Source: Corydoras sp. C115
Lineage: Eukaryota; Chordata; Actinopteri; Siluriformes; Callichthyidae
Length of the DNA: 64,000 nucleotides
Assembly: GCA_019802505.1 (NCBI GenBank)
Contig: JAFMOC010000002.1
Span: 664,001 to 728,000 of the forward strand
Direction: 5' to 3'
Shown: positions 1 to 11,699 of the stretch, in pieces
Layout of the letters: every line of letters starts with the position of its first letter
How positions within the stretch are numbered: the first letter of the stretch is position 1
Notes under the pieces: generated by a model
Databases searched by the model: none
Told to the model about the DNA's origin: nothing
What the model saw: the letters and a program-made list of their open reading frames with translations, nothing else
Position numbers and translations under genes: made by a program

Positions 1-487
1 AATACATTATCCAATGAGATCGGTAAAGAATTTTTGACACTACAGGTGACATTTAGCTAACCATAGCTAAATGTGAGCTTTCAGTAACCATAAATGTATT
101 TAATTGTATTGTGCTATAAGGGTTAATGCAATTATGTTAGCTGTTCATGGTGTGGCTTAGTATAGTACAGTCACCGCACAGATCCTTATTAATACTTCAC
201 TGTATACGCCGTTTTGTGTAGTCAACTGATCAGAGCTACAGTATAAGTAAACTATTTGTGCTTACTGGTCCAAACAAATGTTGATATACAAATTGCTGTT
301 GTTAAACTTCAATATTAAAGCAAATGAATACTTGAGACTGTGTGTATTCCTTAACTAAATCACACCACACATTTGATAATGCTGATATAATTTTGCTCTA
401 AACAAAGTGAATTTTCATCTATAATGTTTTAACCAGTAATTATGAATCTTCATGTTTTTAATATGAATCTTCTTTCTGGTCCTGCAG

Positions 488-653
488 GGCAGTCAGAACC
501 CTGTGTGATCATGTGGGCACAGGGACGGAGCTGAGCTTCAGAAAAGGAGAAGAGCTTTTCTTGCTGGGGGGCGTAGACCAAGACTGGATTCGATGTCGCC
601 AAGGTGACAAGGAGGGCCTTGTTCCTATTGGCTACACCTCTCTTATCATGTAA
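488..653 (+). CDS. rusc1: RUSC1-like terminal coding exon (C-terminal SH3 domain)
   Basis: Final exon of a plus-strand gene whose upstream exons lie outside the window. A polypyrimidine tract and CAG acceptor end at 487. One base completes the preceding codon, then about 54 codons run to TAA at 651-653. The peptide is a compact SH3 domain: an ALYDY-equivalent start (AVRTLCDH), ELSFRKGEELFLL, a DQDWIRCR tryptophan segment, and the end GLVPIGYTSLIM. The ending GLVPxGYTSL is characteristic of human RUSC1 rather than RUSC2. RUSC1 is an adaptor in vesicle traffic and neurotrophin/NF-kB signalling; its SH3 domain binds proline-rich partners. The neighbouring ash1l and dap3 homologues support the assignment by synteny. 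Confidence 0.88.
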
Positions 654-787
654 TCATGTAACTTCTAAACCAACAAATTATTAGATATGTAGATTTGAAG
701 ACCAAAACTCAAGCCAGACATGGAAAGAGAGTGTGTGTGTGTATAACTGTATAGAAACTTGCTTGCTGTTTAATATATTTTTTATCA

Positions 788-815
788 TACACACACACAC
801 ACACACATATATATA

Positions 816-880
<65 letters not shown>
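788..880. repeat. Compound (CA)n(TA)n microsatellite
   Basis: About 20 bases of CA repeats pass into about 70 bases of TA with one interrupted ATTTATTTA segment. Reading frames across it are artefacts of the dinucleotides. Confidence 0.95.
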
Positions 881-881
<1 letters not shown>

Positions 882-1041
882 AAAGGGGTGTTACGGTACA
901 CACAGTTTGGTTCACAGCGTGGTATGGGGGTCTCTTATCTCTTAATTTAATTTTTTTTTTTTTGTCTCTGCAAATTCTCTATTGCTGTATTCTGCATGCC
1001 AAAGTGCGTACAGAACCATGAGGCCTGTACTGTTACACTCC

Positions 1042-1173
<132 letters not shown>

Positions 1174-1603
1174 GTGAAATATAATAAATAAAATATATAT
1201 ATATATTACAATTAAGCTTATAGATTTAACAGATAGGCGATAGGTAGGGCAGATAGACATGGTCAAAATCTAGCCATTGTGTAGTTGAAACATTGCATCC
1301 ATCTCATACAGCTTACCCAAAATATCATGTTTGCTACTGAATTAAAAATAAATAAATAAAGTGAATATACTGCAATCCTGCAAGCCAGCCTACTGGTAGC
1401 TATAGTAGAGCAAAACTGGTAACTCAAGGGTTCATGAAAAGGTCTGACCCATCATAGTAGGTGCTAAGACACTAACATTCAACTAATTATTATTGTACAT
1501 TAATACTGGTATTGGTGCAGAAACAGTTTGCATTCATGTATGCTGCACAGCGTATGACACCAGTGATAATAACAAACCTGTCAGACCCTAACTTCCAGCC
1601 TAC

Positions 1604-2063
1604 TCTATATGGACAAAAGTAATGGGATATATACTTATTGCTTTTAAACAAATCATGACTTTTCATTTTAATTTAGTTCACACTTTGCAGCTATAACACT
1701 TTTCGATTAAGGCTTTCTGCATGATTTTGGAGCTGTGTTTGTAGGAAATTTTGTCCATTTATACAGAAGAACATTTGTGAGGTCAGACACTGATTTTTGG
1801 ATGAGAGGGCCTGGGTCACGATCTCAGTTGTAGTTCATTCCAAAGGTGTTGGATGGTGTTGAGATCAGGGATCTGTGTGGGCCAAGTTCTCCCACACCAA
1901 ACTCACCCAACCATGCCTTTTCAGACATTGCTTTGTGCACTAAGGCACAGTCATGCTGGAAGAGGTAAAAACTGTTTACACAAAATTGAAAGCATGACTG
2001 AAAGCATTTGCTTTATTGTTTGTTGTTATTATTTTTTTACTTCCCAATAATTTTGTCCATATG
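1604..2063 (-). mobile_element. Deleted Tc1-like relic (terminus TATGGACAAAAGTAnTGGG)
   Basis: The left end TATGGACAAAAGTAATGGGA and the right end TCCCAATAATTTTGTCCATA are near-perfect inverted ends. The inside retains the 3' half of a Tc1 transposase on the minus strand (AGCATGACTGTGCC segment at about 1945-1960, GAGGTCAGACACTG at about 1777-1792), broken by stops. Reading this family as Tc1-like is from established knowledge of fish repeats. Confidence 0.75.
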
Positions 2064-2088
2064 TTTAATAACAGTATATATAACTATA

Positions 2089-3699
2089 CAGTGGGTTGCA
2101 AAAGTATTCATACCCCTTGAACTTTTCCATATTTTGTCACATTACAACCACAAACATAAATATATTTCACTGGAATTTAATGTGAAAGACCAACACAAAG
2201 TGGTATACAATTGTGAAGTGGAAGGAAAATTATACATGAATCAACATTTTTTTTACAAATAAAAAACTGAAAAGTGCGACGTGCAAAAGTATTCAGCCCC
2301 CCTGAGTCAATAATTTGTGGAGCCACCTTTTGCTGCAATTACAGCTGCAAGTCTTTTAGGGTATGTCTCCACCAGCTTTGCACATCTAGTGACTGAAATT
2401 CTTGCCCATTCCTCCTTGCAAAACAGCTCAAGCTCAGTCAGATTGGATGGAGAGCGTTTGTGAACAGCAGTTTTGAGATCTTGCCACAAATTCTCAATTG
2501 GGTTTAGGTCTGGACTTTGACTGGGCCATTCTAACACATGAATATTCTTTTTTTTAAACCACTCCATTGTAGCTCTGGCTTTATGTTTAGGGTCGTTGTC
2601 CTGCTGGAAGGTGAACCTCCGCCCCAGTCTCAAATCTTTTGCTGACTCCAACAGGTTTTCTTCCAAGATTGCCCTGTATTTGGCTCCATCCATCTTCCCA
2701 TCAACTTTGACCAACTTCCCGGTCCCTGCTGAAGAGAAGCACCCCCAGAGCATGATGCTGCCACCACCATATTTGACAGTGGGGATGGTGTTTTCAGAGT
2801 GATGTGCAGTGTTATTTCTCCGCCACACATAGCGTTTTGCATTGTGGCCAAAAAGTTCAATTTTGGTCTCGTCTGACCAAAGCACCTTCTTCCACATGTT
2901 TGCTGTGTCCTCAACATGGCTTCTGGCAAACTGCAAAACGGGACTTCTTATGGTTTTCTTTTAACAATGGCTTTCTCCTTGCCACTCTTCCATAAAGACC
3001 ACATTTGTGTAGTGCACGACTAATTGTTGTCCTGTGGACAGTTTCCCCCACCTGAGCTGTGGCTCTCTGCATTTCATCCAGAGTCACCATGGGCCTCTTG
3101 GCTGCCTCTCTGATCAGTGATCTCCTTGTTCGGCCTGTAAGTTTAGGTGGACGGCCTTGTCTTGGCAGGTTTTACTGTGGTGCCATACTCTTTCCATTTC
3201 CGGATGATGGATTGAACAGTGCTCCGTGAGATGTTCAAAGCTTTGGAAATCTTTTTATAACCTAAGCCTGCTTTAAACTTCTCCAAAACCATATTCCTAA
3301 CCTGTCTGGTGTGTTCTTTGGACTTCATGATGCTGTTTGCTCCCCAATATTCTCTTAACCAACATCTGAGGCCGTCACGGAGCAGCTGTATTTGTACTGA
3401 GATTAGATTACACACAGGTGGACCCTTTTGAGTCATTAGCACTCATCAGGCAACTTCTGAATGCAATTGGTTGCACTCAGGGAAAAGGGGGCTGAATACT
3501 TTTGCACGTCGCACTTTTCAGTTTTTTATTTGTAAAAAAAATGTTGATTCATGTATAATTTTCCTTCCACTTCACAATTGTATACCACTTTGTGTTGGTC
3601 TTTCACATTAAATTCCAGTGAAATATATTTATGTTTGTGGTTGTAATGTGACAAAATATGGAAAAGTTCAAGGGGTATGAATACTTTTGCAACCCACTG
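2089..3699 (-). mobile_element. Near-complete Tc1/mariner transposon, IR/DR type
   Basis: A 1,611 bp element flanked by the TA target dinucleotides 2087-2088 and 3700-3701. The terminal inverted repeats are about 213 bp (2089-2301 and 3487-3699) and virtually identical. Each arm holds two copies of a GCAAAAGTATTCA motif, one at the outer end and one at the inner end, the classic IR/DR layout of fish Tc1 elements. It carries a frameshifted transposase on the minus strand. The closeness of the two arms suggests recent insertion. The right end abuts a TA-rich microsatellite. Confidence 0.95.
2307..3328 (-). pseudogene. Tc1 transposase, two frameshifts
   Basis: Start ATG at 3326-3328 (MKSKEHTRQ...) begins the paired helix-turn-helix DNA-binding region. 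The catalytic DD34E triad is visible in the 2307-2936 frame: the first Asp in WSDETK, the second in QQDNDPKH, and the Glu in SPDLNPIENLW. Two single-base frameshifts break the frame: near 3165, just before the GRPPKLTG motif (the frame runs into a stop at about 3143), and near 2943, where an extra T lengthens a T-run. It is therefore not translatable as one protein, but it is recently decayed. The stop ends at 2307. Confidence 0.9.
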
Positions 3700-3710
3700 T
3701 ATATACTGTA

Positions 3711-3722
3711 TGTATGTATATG

Positions 3723-3782
<60 letters not shown>
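3711..3782. repeat. (TATG)n(TA)n microsatellite beside the Tc1 right end
   Basis: TGTATGTATATGTATGTATA followed by an uninterrupted TA run. It begins about ten bases outside the right TIR of the 2089-3699 element. Confidence 0.95.
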
Positions 3783-3785
<3 letters not shown>

Positions 3786-4417
3786 GAACACTTCATACTA
3801 AGATGTGTTCAGTATGTAATATGAAGCTTAACATACTATTTCTATGTCTGAAGACTGAATCCTACCTTTAGCAGTCAGATGCTTAGTGTGCACTTTCATT
3901 GCTGTTTTCTTGACAAGTGTATCTAGAGTGATCAGGACTCTTCACAGTTGACAGTATCTTGATGACTATGCATATACTGTACTGTATTATTTATATTGTT
4001 ACTGAATTAACCATATATTACTGCATTACTTCATGAACTGTGTGTGAACTGAGTTGCATGAACATTTATACGTGGAAATGTACTGCATTAATGGAAGGAC
4101 TTACCTATATGATGGCTTAAATATAGTAATGTGAGGTGCACCTGACAATGGAACCAACACTTATATAATCAATTGATTTATTTATTGATCATCTTGTTTT
4201 CTTTATTTGATAACTTTTTAATGTAAATGGCCAACCAAGTGCTAATATTAACACAAACCTAAATGTCTAACATGACTCATTTAGTTAATTTTGGTAAGGA
4301 TAGTTGACTAGAGGGCAATCAGAAAGATTAAAGGAAAAATGAATAAAATATTAATATTAATATACATTTATGCCTGCTTTTACACCAGATTATTTCTCAC
4401 AATTTCTCGCAATTATT
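3783..4417. other. Intergenic AT-rich sequence
   Basis: No ORF, RNA gene or recognisable element. It ends with one copy of the 11 bp target duplication of the adjacent SINE (TCGCAATTATT at 4407-4417). Confidence 0.5.
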
Positions 4418-4760
4418 AATTCATTCATTCATTCATTTATTATCTTCCGCTTTATCCTATATTAGGGTCGAAGGGGGTTCCCCATGCCCATCCAGGGGAG
4501 AACGTCTCGGGCGCTACACCCAGGACAGGGCGCCAATCTATCGCTGGGCACACACTCACACAAACACACTCTACATGGGGCAATTTGGAGAACTCAATTG
4601 ACTTGATCCATGTTTTTGGACTGTGGGAGAAAACCGGAGAACCCGGAGGAAACCCACGCGGACACGGGGAGAACATGGAAACTCCACCCAGATGGGGATT
4701 CGAACCGGGAATCCCTAGTGCTGAGAGGCGAACGTGCTAACCACTAACCACCGTGCCACC
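4418..4760 (-). mobile_element. Full-length tRNA-derived SINE with TSD
   Basis: The head lies at about 4760 and the (TCAT)n tail at 4420-4436. An 11 bp target duplication TCGCAATTATT flanks it (4407-4417 and 4761-4771). On the minus strand the head reads TGGTTAGTGGTTAGCACGTTCGCCT..., then GATTCCCGGTTCGAATCCC, a pol III A box and B box very close to tRNA-Val. This is one of about 20 copies of the same roughly 340 bp family in the window. Confidence 0.92.
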
Positions 4761-4771
4761 TCGCAATTATT

Positions 4772-5346
4772 CACTTAATAATTAACTTGTTACTTGGCAC
4801 AGACATAAATGTATATAAACAGTTAGATGATTTTACTAAATACCATGAAACAAATATATTTTGTTTTATAAAACAAAAACTTTCCTAACTATATTATTTT
4901 TTATTTTACCTGATAATTAGAAATCAAGAAGATTTAAGTAAGGTTTATAAATATTAAACACCTAATTAAAACATTTTTTTGATATTCTGTAATCAGTTTT
5001 AAGTGTTACAAAAATTATTTATATTATTTGAGCTATATAAAAAAACAACCATGTTTACTTTGCAGAAAACACTTTAACAAAGATAATTAAAAATTCCAGA
5101 GATACTCTGATGTAATTGTTTCCAACTCAATAACTAATTAAATAAACAATAATAATAACACATTTGAACTGATAGATTTGTAAAACTGGAATGACCAAAC
5201 CACTGATTGGATGGACAAATATCGAGCACATACAATAATCTTAAGTCAATTTTTTAGCCCTACCCTGCATACCCTGCAAGATGTTTTAGCCCTACCCTGC
5301 ATGTAAGACATGACAATAGAGAAACTGCAACAATATTGTACTCAGT
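4772..5346. other. Intergenic AT-rich sequence
   Basis: No supported feature. The short direct repeat TTTTAGCCCTACCCTGCAT occurs twice (about 5252 and 5284). Confidence 0.4.
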
Positions 5347-5358
5347 ACATTAGTGATG

Positions 5359-5489
5359 TGCCCAGCGATAGATTGGCGCCCTGTCCTGGGTGTATCTGCC
5401 CAGCGCCCGAAACGTTCTCCCCTGGATGGGCATGGGGAACCCCACCGCGACCCTTATATAGGATAATGCGGAAGATAATGGATGGATGG
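5359..5489 (+). mobile_element. 5'-truncated SINE copy with 12 bp TSD
   Basis: Contains only the 3' third of the family (GCCCAGCGATAGATTGGCGC to GATAATGGATGGATGG). Flanked by ACATTAGTGATG at 5347-5358 and 5490-5501. Truncation together with a target duplication is the signature of target-primed reverse transcription. Confidence 0.88.
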
Positions 5490-5501
5490 ACATTAGTGAT
5501 G

Positions 5502-7652
5502 ATGGAAAAAGAGGCAGTTTAGTAGGTTGCTTCCACCCATTCTGATGCCCTCTACAGATGGATGATGGCAAGTTCCCCTGCCATCGTGGCCTGCCCTAAA
5601 TTTTTAACAAATGTGTAATGACACCAAAGAACATGGAGGCATTTGTGACATTAGTTCTTACCTGTGCGTGCTCAGTTCCCCTTCAGCATTTTCATGCCTG
5701 TATTTTTACTACTCTACAGTGGAAACAGGTTCATTTTGGCAAGCAGAGAATATAAGAAATAATTCAAGTCACTTCTTTACTGGCCCTCATTTTTATAGAT
5801 AGATTTGATATGGGATAAACTGAAGCTGTGTCTTTGATGTGGTGTTGTCATGGTAGCAGTTTCTGTGTGCAATCCTGGTTTATTAAAATTTAATTTGCAG
5901 TGTGTTTCTTACTTTAAATAAAAAACAGCACTTTGTGGATAACAGCATCTTATTAAATGTATTTATTTTTATTTATTTTCCATATTCAACACAAGGCCTT
6001 TGTTTGGTATATATTTAAATACTGTTTACAGTATTTTCTTCTTAAAGATCTTAATTTGGCTACTCTGGCCATTTCTGTCTATCTCTATTTATCTTCTGTT
6101 ATGTGTAAATGCATATGTGTGTATACTTTAGTGTGGCAGTGCATAGCTGTGTGTGATGATGTTTATCACTGATAGTACACTTAATACATAGTAACCCATG
6201 TGTAGTGCCCATGTACATTGCTCAAGCTGTTTCATTAAACACTGTAATGGATTCCTTGCATGTGGGTGTTTGTAAATATAATCAATAAACTAATAAATAT
6301 GGATCTGAGTTTGTGGTCTGTTTCAGTAAGTTTGCAAGCTTACAGTCAATTTATCTAATACAAATATATTAAATTTTTTAATTTAAATTGTATTTTTTAA
6401 ATGATTTAGTCAAAAGTAGAGCTTCAGTCTAATGCACATTGACTGATTTTTAACAGATCTTTAGAATTTGCATGGTTTCTATAGCTGTTCTATAGAATTA
6501 TAATACATAACATTAAGAATAAATAAAAGAAAAAGAAAAATACTTCTTACATATTACTCAATCAGCAGTTCACCTGGAACAATGGAGTTAAGGGTCCATT
6601 GCTTAGAGCCCACACTGGCAAGTTTGGTAGACTTTGGTGAATGCAGTCCTGCTGGTCAACTGGCAAATTACGTGAGCCACAGATGGATCTTAAATGAAAA
6701 TGGTCAAAATTGTTCCAAAAAACATATCTATATATCTGTTCGGCAGATATAAAACTGTACTACCTCCATGTGAGACGTATTAGTAACATAGACTAGATGT
6801 TTTTAGGACATGCAAATAAATGGTTTCATATAAGGTCCACTTTTGGCCCTCATGCAGTTTGCCAGTGCCAGGAGAGGGCTAGCAGTCCCACATCTGAGCC
6901 AAACATGAACCATATCCGTATGCTATCTACGGACGCAATGCCCATACTGTTAGGAGAAATAAACTGACTTAGCAGGACAACACCCATGTGCCTGTCATAA
7001 CCCAAGGGACAGTGAGTAAGACACACACACATTTTTCTTCGATTTTTAGTTCTTATATTTTCTGTAATGTTTTATTATACTGCAAATGGTCAAGATGATA
7101 CCAAAATGAATTAAATTGAATAGGTATGGAATATCATTCATATACAGAGTTGTTTATTTTACTCTAAGCATTTCACATAAACTTTTAACATTATCCTGCA
7201 CTTAAAAACATTTGCTTAATTTGGGTCTTATGAAAGCAGGGAAACTACCTGTAATAAATAGGGTAATGTGGGGGCGCAATAAAGAGTACAAGGCCTTTTT
7301 TGTGCAGTTTGCATGACCCATGTCTGTGTGTTTTCAATTCTGGAAAATGTTTCTACCCATATTCCAAATACAGAAAATTGCCCCTGATGTGAATGTGCAT
7401 GAATAGGTTTTCTGTGTCTGCCCTGATAAAGTGGCACTGGTATTTTCTCTTATTGTACACTATGAGTGTTGATAGGTTCCAAAAACCCCTGATAATAACA
7501 CTGATAAGAATAACACTTCAGAAAATAAAGAAAACAATAAATGAATTTGATGTGATCACTGTCAGCAAAAAAGTGCTCACCAACATACAAAAAGAAAATC
7601 TTTTTTTTTTGCAATCAAATTGCAAAAAAAACTGGTTCTTCACTGTGCTTAA
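5502..7652. other. Intergenic region between rusc1 and the TRIM gene
   Basis: No confident gene. Tandem AATAAA signals on the plus strand (6284-6289, 6292-6297) follow ordinary AT-rich sequence and could end a long rusc1 3' UTR; this is an inference. A decayed repeat related to the SINE-like element at 59345-59555 may lie at about 6590-6690. Confidence 0.4.
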
Positions 7653-8158
7653 TCAGTTCCAGCATATGGTCATGGGGTCACTGTTTTTACCCTGCAGGTA
7701 GGCCCCAGGTGACAGACTCAGAGAGTAAGGAAAAGAGTTAGAATACATAGAGGTGTGTAGGAGAGTCATATCCTCAGCATTGTAAAAGCAAACTTTGCCC
7801 TTGTCACAGTCCAAGTACACTCCTATTCTGTGAAGCTTCCCAGATAACATTTTGTCGGTAACTGAACCTCTTTCTGTAACTGAGTAACCCTGGTTATGCT
7901 TCAGGTGAAGCCTAATGTCTCTGCTTAAGCAGCTCGAATGCCCCCGATCAACACCTACACTCCAGTCAATTTTTTCCCCCACATCCACCTCCCAGTAATG
8001 CTGACCTGTTTGGAAAGTATGGATAGTCCTGGCCAGGGGCCTGTAGTCTTTTTGACGAAAGAAAATACCCTGTTTGTCTGTACGGGTCACGCTGTGTCCA
8101 TCAGAGGAAACACGCATGTATGGGTTCTGACATTCCGATATTACATCACGATCAGGAC
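7653..8158 (-). CDS. TRIM protein exon 6: PRY/SPRY (B30.2) domain and stop
   Basis: The acceptor CTGTCCACAG ends at 8159. Phase 1 continues from exon 5. About 168 codons run to TGA at 7653-7655. The PRY part includes MRVSSDGHSV. The SPRY part includes TGQHYWEVDVG, WSVGVDRGHS, RIGVYLDCDKGKVCFYNAED and a SLSLSPGAYLQ-like core, ending NSDPMTICWN. It is the length and order of a complete B30.2 domain. B30.2 domains bind target proteins, in some TRIMs viral capsids or RNA. The classical LDYE motif is altered to LDCDKGKV. Confidence 0.9.
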
Positions 8159-8388
8159 CTGTGGACAGAGAATAAGTAAGAAACTAACTATATTTAAAAG
8201 GGGGAGCAGTGGTTATTGTTCTAACATCACACCAAGCAAGTTCCAAGTTTGATTCCCGATTGGAAAAGTTCCTGTCTGTGTGATGTTTGCATGTTCCACG
8301 TTTCCCCCAATTTCCAAACATTTTCCCATAAAATGAATTAGTGATCCCCTCAGTTTTCTTCTTCCTTTTAATATTTTAAATAATTTAC

Positions 8389-8504
8389 CTGGTTTAATTG
8401 AACCAAACATCTTCTTCCAGACAAAGAACTGCAAGTGAGTTTCATATGGTCCTAGGAAAAGTGACTCAGATTTTACACTGAGCCCTTCAGCCAAAGACTT
8501 GAAC
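8389..8504 (-). CDS. TRIM protein exon 5 (116 bp)
   Basis: Acceptor CACTCTAG, donor CAG|GTAAAT. Exactly 116 bp, the conserved size of this exon in TRIM genes. Encodes FKSLAEGLSVKSESLFLGPY followed by ETHLQFFVWKK, the linker between coiled coil and PRY. The LGPYETHLQFFVWKKM block resembles TRIM35/TRIM62-type fish proteins. Phase in 2, phase out 1, consistent with exons 4 and 6. Confidence 0.85.
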
Positions 8505-8576
8505 CTAGAGTGGAAGGATCACACTTCTTAAAAAATGACCCAACACATTACCTTATTTATTGTTGCCTCAACTCAC

Positions 8577-8656
8577 TGTGAATCGTTTCCATTTCTTCTC
8601 AAACAGTCCATTTCCTTCATCCCCTCAACAAAATCCTGACCCTGTTCTGTCCACCA
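8577..8656 (-). CDS. TRIM protein exon 4 (80 bp)
   Basis: Acceptor TTATGTACAG, donor CACA|GTGAGT. Encodes WWTEQGQDFVEGMKEMDCLR and a short tail. It joins exon 3 in phase 0 and exon 5 in phase 2 without a stop. It has no start codon and is short, so it is easily missed. The call rests on exact phase agreement and family resemblance. Confidence 0.75.
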
Positions 8657-8724
8657 CTGTACATAAATAAAAATGTTTCAAACTTACAGTAAGACCGAAT
8701 TAAAGTCTCACATTCATATATCAG

Positions 8725-9025
8725 ACAGCACAGTGACTTAGTAGTTAAAATGTTTGCCTCTCAGTGCTGGAGATCCAGGTTTGAATCCCAATCTGGGTGG
8801 AGTTTCCATGTTCTCCCTGTGTCTGCGTGGGTTTTCACCGGGTTCTCTTGTTTATTTCCAAAGTCCTCCCTCAAGTAAAAATTTGGCTGCTCTAAACTGC
8901 TCCCATATAGTGTGTGTGTGTATATATATATATATCTGACTGTCTGAGTAAGTGTGTGTCCAGCCATAGATTGAAGTCCTGTCCTGGGTGTATCTTCTCA
9001 GCGCAGGATGGGCAAACCCCCTCCC
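8725..9025 (+). mobile_element. Old diverged SINE copy in a TRIM intron
   Basis: Head GCACAGTGACTTAGTAGTTAAAATGTTTGCCT, B box GGTTTGAATCCC, body through GTCCTGGGTGTATCT. Many substitutions and an internal (GT)(AT) expansion at about 8909-8935 show it is an older member. Confidence 0.8.
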
Positions 9026-9539
9026 CCTCAAGATTTTCATAAAATTGTTTGTGATGTTTTTCTTCACACTTTTAAAACTAACATTTTTAGTTTCGGCTTT
9101 ATGACAAAGCATTTTATGTTGCGTTCGCTCCTGAGCTTGTAACATGAGACACGGTGGCGTCTGTGCGCCTCAGCAAGAAATTGGATTCCCTGGCAGAATG
9201 GACAAAGTCGTTTCAGTGTCAGCATGCAGTTAATATAACCACATTCACATTAAAAGTCTTACTGTTTAAATCAGATTTTCTGCTCTGCTCGAATTTGCCT
9301 TTCGTGATTATTTACATTAGCTTTTTACATTAACAATTGTATATGTCTTTAATATGAATGTATTTGATCTCATGTGAAAACTGATCTCATCCGACATAAG
9401 GAAACTTTACAAAACAAAACATATGATATTGCCAAATGCCAAATGGGGACACTGTTGTGCTTATGTTCACAACACTTTGTGTTTTGTGTATGTCGACAAG
9501 CTGTATATCAGTTAAACAGGAGGACAGTCAGAATTAACT

Positions 9540-9692
9540 ACCAATTAACCTTAAATCCATGTTTTTGGACTTTGGAGGAAACCAGAGAAAACCCACCCAA
9601 ACGCTGGGAGGGCATGGAATCTCCACCCTGATCGGGAATCAAACCTGGATCCCCAGCGCTGAGAGGTGAACCACTAAGCCACCATGCTGTCC
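9540..9692 (-). mobile_element. 5' half of a diverged SINE copy
   Basis: Minus-strand head at 9692 (GACAGCATGGTGGCTTAGTGGTT) running to the CCATGTTTTTGG segment at about 9556-9570. The 3' half is missing. It lies about 80 bp downstream of the TRIM exon 3 donor. Confidence 0.78.
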
Positions 9693-9770
9693 TAAAGTCT
9701 TTTCTTACAAGCCAAAAGATTTTGCTCAGTTCAAAGTAGTAAATGAAATTTACAAAAATGAATTTCAAAC

Positions 9771-10004
9771 CTGCAAAAATGCATCAGCCCGGTCACTTTC
9801 GAAAACTGATTTCAGAATTCTTTCCTGCTCTTTTCCGCTGCTCAGTTTTGCTTCCATTTCGTTTTTGTTTTCCTGCATCCTCTGGACCGCAGCTTTTTTT
9901 TCATTTTCAAGCAGGGTTTTGACCTCTTGTTCTTTTTCCCTCAATAACTGGTGCATCTCCTCAAATTGAGTGGATATCTGGGCCGAAAGCAGATTGGACC
10001 TCTC
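9771..10004 (-). CDS. TRIM protein exon 3 (234 bp, coiled coil)
   Basis: Acceptor CTCCTTCAG, donor TTGCAG|GTTTGA. Exactly 234 bp, the canonical TRIM coiled-coil exon length, phase 0 at both ends. The residues are a heptad-rich helix (QFEEMHQLLREKEQEVKTLL, then NEKKAAVQRMQENKNEMEAK) ending in DAFLQ, the usual FLQ end of this exon in TRIMs. It mediates antiparallel dimerisation. Confidence 0.92.
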
Positions 10005-10369
10005 CTGAAGGAGCAGATTTATCTTTTTAACATCACAGGTTACAAACAATTACAAATTGCATCAAAATGTGATATACATCTTTATTCACAAAAGCAGTTC
10101 ACATAAGGTTAGAAATGTGTTCAAATAAAAAAATTTATATGCAGCAAGCAGCATGTCTCTAAAAAATGCCTCTGAACCAATAAAATTTTGGAAAAGTTCT
10201 TAACAATAAACAACTGGAGGAGCATTTGACAGCTACTCAAATTAAGTATAAATAAGCATTTCAGAGAAGTTAAACCTTTCAGATGTAATGATGTGTTGAA
10301 ATGGTTAAAAAAATTAAGATCTAAGTCATTTAATTTTGCTATAATAAACAATTAACATATATTTTTTAG

Positions 10370-10375
<6 letters not shown>

Positions 10376-10409
<34 letters not shown>
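10376..10409. repeat. (CA)n microsatellite
   Basis: About 16 uninterrupted CA units in a TRIM intron. Confidence 0.95.
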
Positions 10410-10410
<1 letters not shown>

Positions 10411-10591
10411 GATTGTTCAATTTCTCCTATTTACAATGATGTAATTTATAGGTACACTTGAACTTTGAGAGAGAAATTGAGAAAAAAAACATCCAGGAAA
10501 TCACATTGTAGGATTTTAAACAATTTATTTCATAAATTATAATTTAATAATTATATAGTTTAATACTTATATAGAAAATAAGTACTTGGTC

Positions 10592-10935
10592 GGCGGCACG
10601 GTGACTTAGTGGTTAGCATGTTCGCCTCTCAGTGCTACGGATTCCCGGTTTGAATCCCCATCTGGGTGGAGTTTCAATGTTCTTCCTGTGTCTGCGTGGG
10701 TTTCCGGGTTCTCCGGTTTCCTCCCACAGTCCAAAAACATGGATCAAGTCAATTGAATTCTCAAAAATTGCCCCATATAGAGTGTGTCTGTGTAAGTGAG
10801 TGTGTGCCCAGCGATGGATTGGCGCCCTGTCCTGGGTCTATCTGCCCAGCGCCCGAGACGTTCTCCCTTGGATGGGCATGGGGAATCCCACCGCGACCCT
10901 AATAGAGGATAAAGCGGGAGATAATGAATGAATGA
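10592..10935 (+). mobile_element. Full-length SINE with 12 bp TSD
   Basis: A 344 bp copy from CGGCGGCACGGTGACTTAGTGG to GATAATGAATGAATGA. Flanked by AAGTACTTGGTC at 10580-10591 and 10936-10947. A good reference copy: tRNA-Val-like head, box B GGTTTGAATCCC, and a (GAAT)n tail. Confidence 0.95.
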
Positions 10936-11294
10936 AAGTACTTGGTCACCCACAAACAAGCAAGATTTCTGGTAGGTTCTTCTTTAAGAAGATCATCTGC
11001 CCTCTTCTCATCATCTGTATTAATGGCACTTGTTTGACTTTGTTATCTGTATAAAAGACACCTATCCACAGCCTCAAACAGTCATCCTCCAAACTCAACC
11101 ATGGCCAAAACATGACCAAGACCAAAGAGGCAAAAAGGCAAGCAGATTTGTGTAAATAAATAAACTGTGTTGTAAGAAAATTGAAGACATACAAGACCAA
11201 TGATAATGTCCCTTGAGATGGGCCTTCACACAGGTTCTCATCCCATGGGGTTCTAAATGATCGGTTCAGAATGATCGGAGAACAGTGAGCAATC

Positions 11295-11450
11295 GTGGCT
11301 GGGACTTCCAGCATGACAATGATCCCAAACACACTGCTCGGGCGATGAGGGAGTGGCTCCATAGAAAGCATTTCATGGTCATGGAGTGGCATAGCCAGTT
11401 TCCAGACCTCAACCCAAGAAAATTTGTGGAGGGAGTAAAAAGTCTGTGTC
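11295..11450 (+). pseudogene. Tc1 transposase fragment
   Basis: In one plus frame the sequence reads WDFQHDNDPKHTARAMREWL, then HSQFPDLNP, a recognisable Tc1 catalytic segment including the second Asp. There are no inverted ends and the flanks are degenerate, so it is an old internal relic inside a TRIM intron. Confidence 0.8.
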
Positions 11451-11699
11451 ATTAGGTTACAGTGTGTACAAACCTGGTAAAGACTTGTAGGGAATGTTTG
11501 ATTCCTGTCATTGCAAACAAATGTTATGTTACAAAGTACTGAGTTGAAATTTTATTATTGACCAAATGCAACAATGTGTTTTTCTCATGTTTTTTTGTCA
11601 TTTTTTCTCTTATATTTGAAAAGTAACTATGAAAAAAATTACAGACCTTTATCAACTTTCTAACCAGGAGAACTGGCACAATCAGTGGCCGACTATTTT

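Noticed and set aside
10592..10700. tRNA-Val gene
   Set aside because: The head has A and B boxes, but the 3' half does not fold into an acceptor stem and the body continues as a dispersed repeat with a target duplication.
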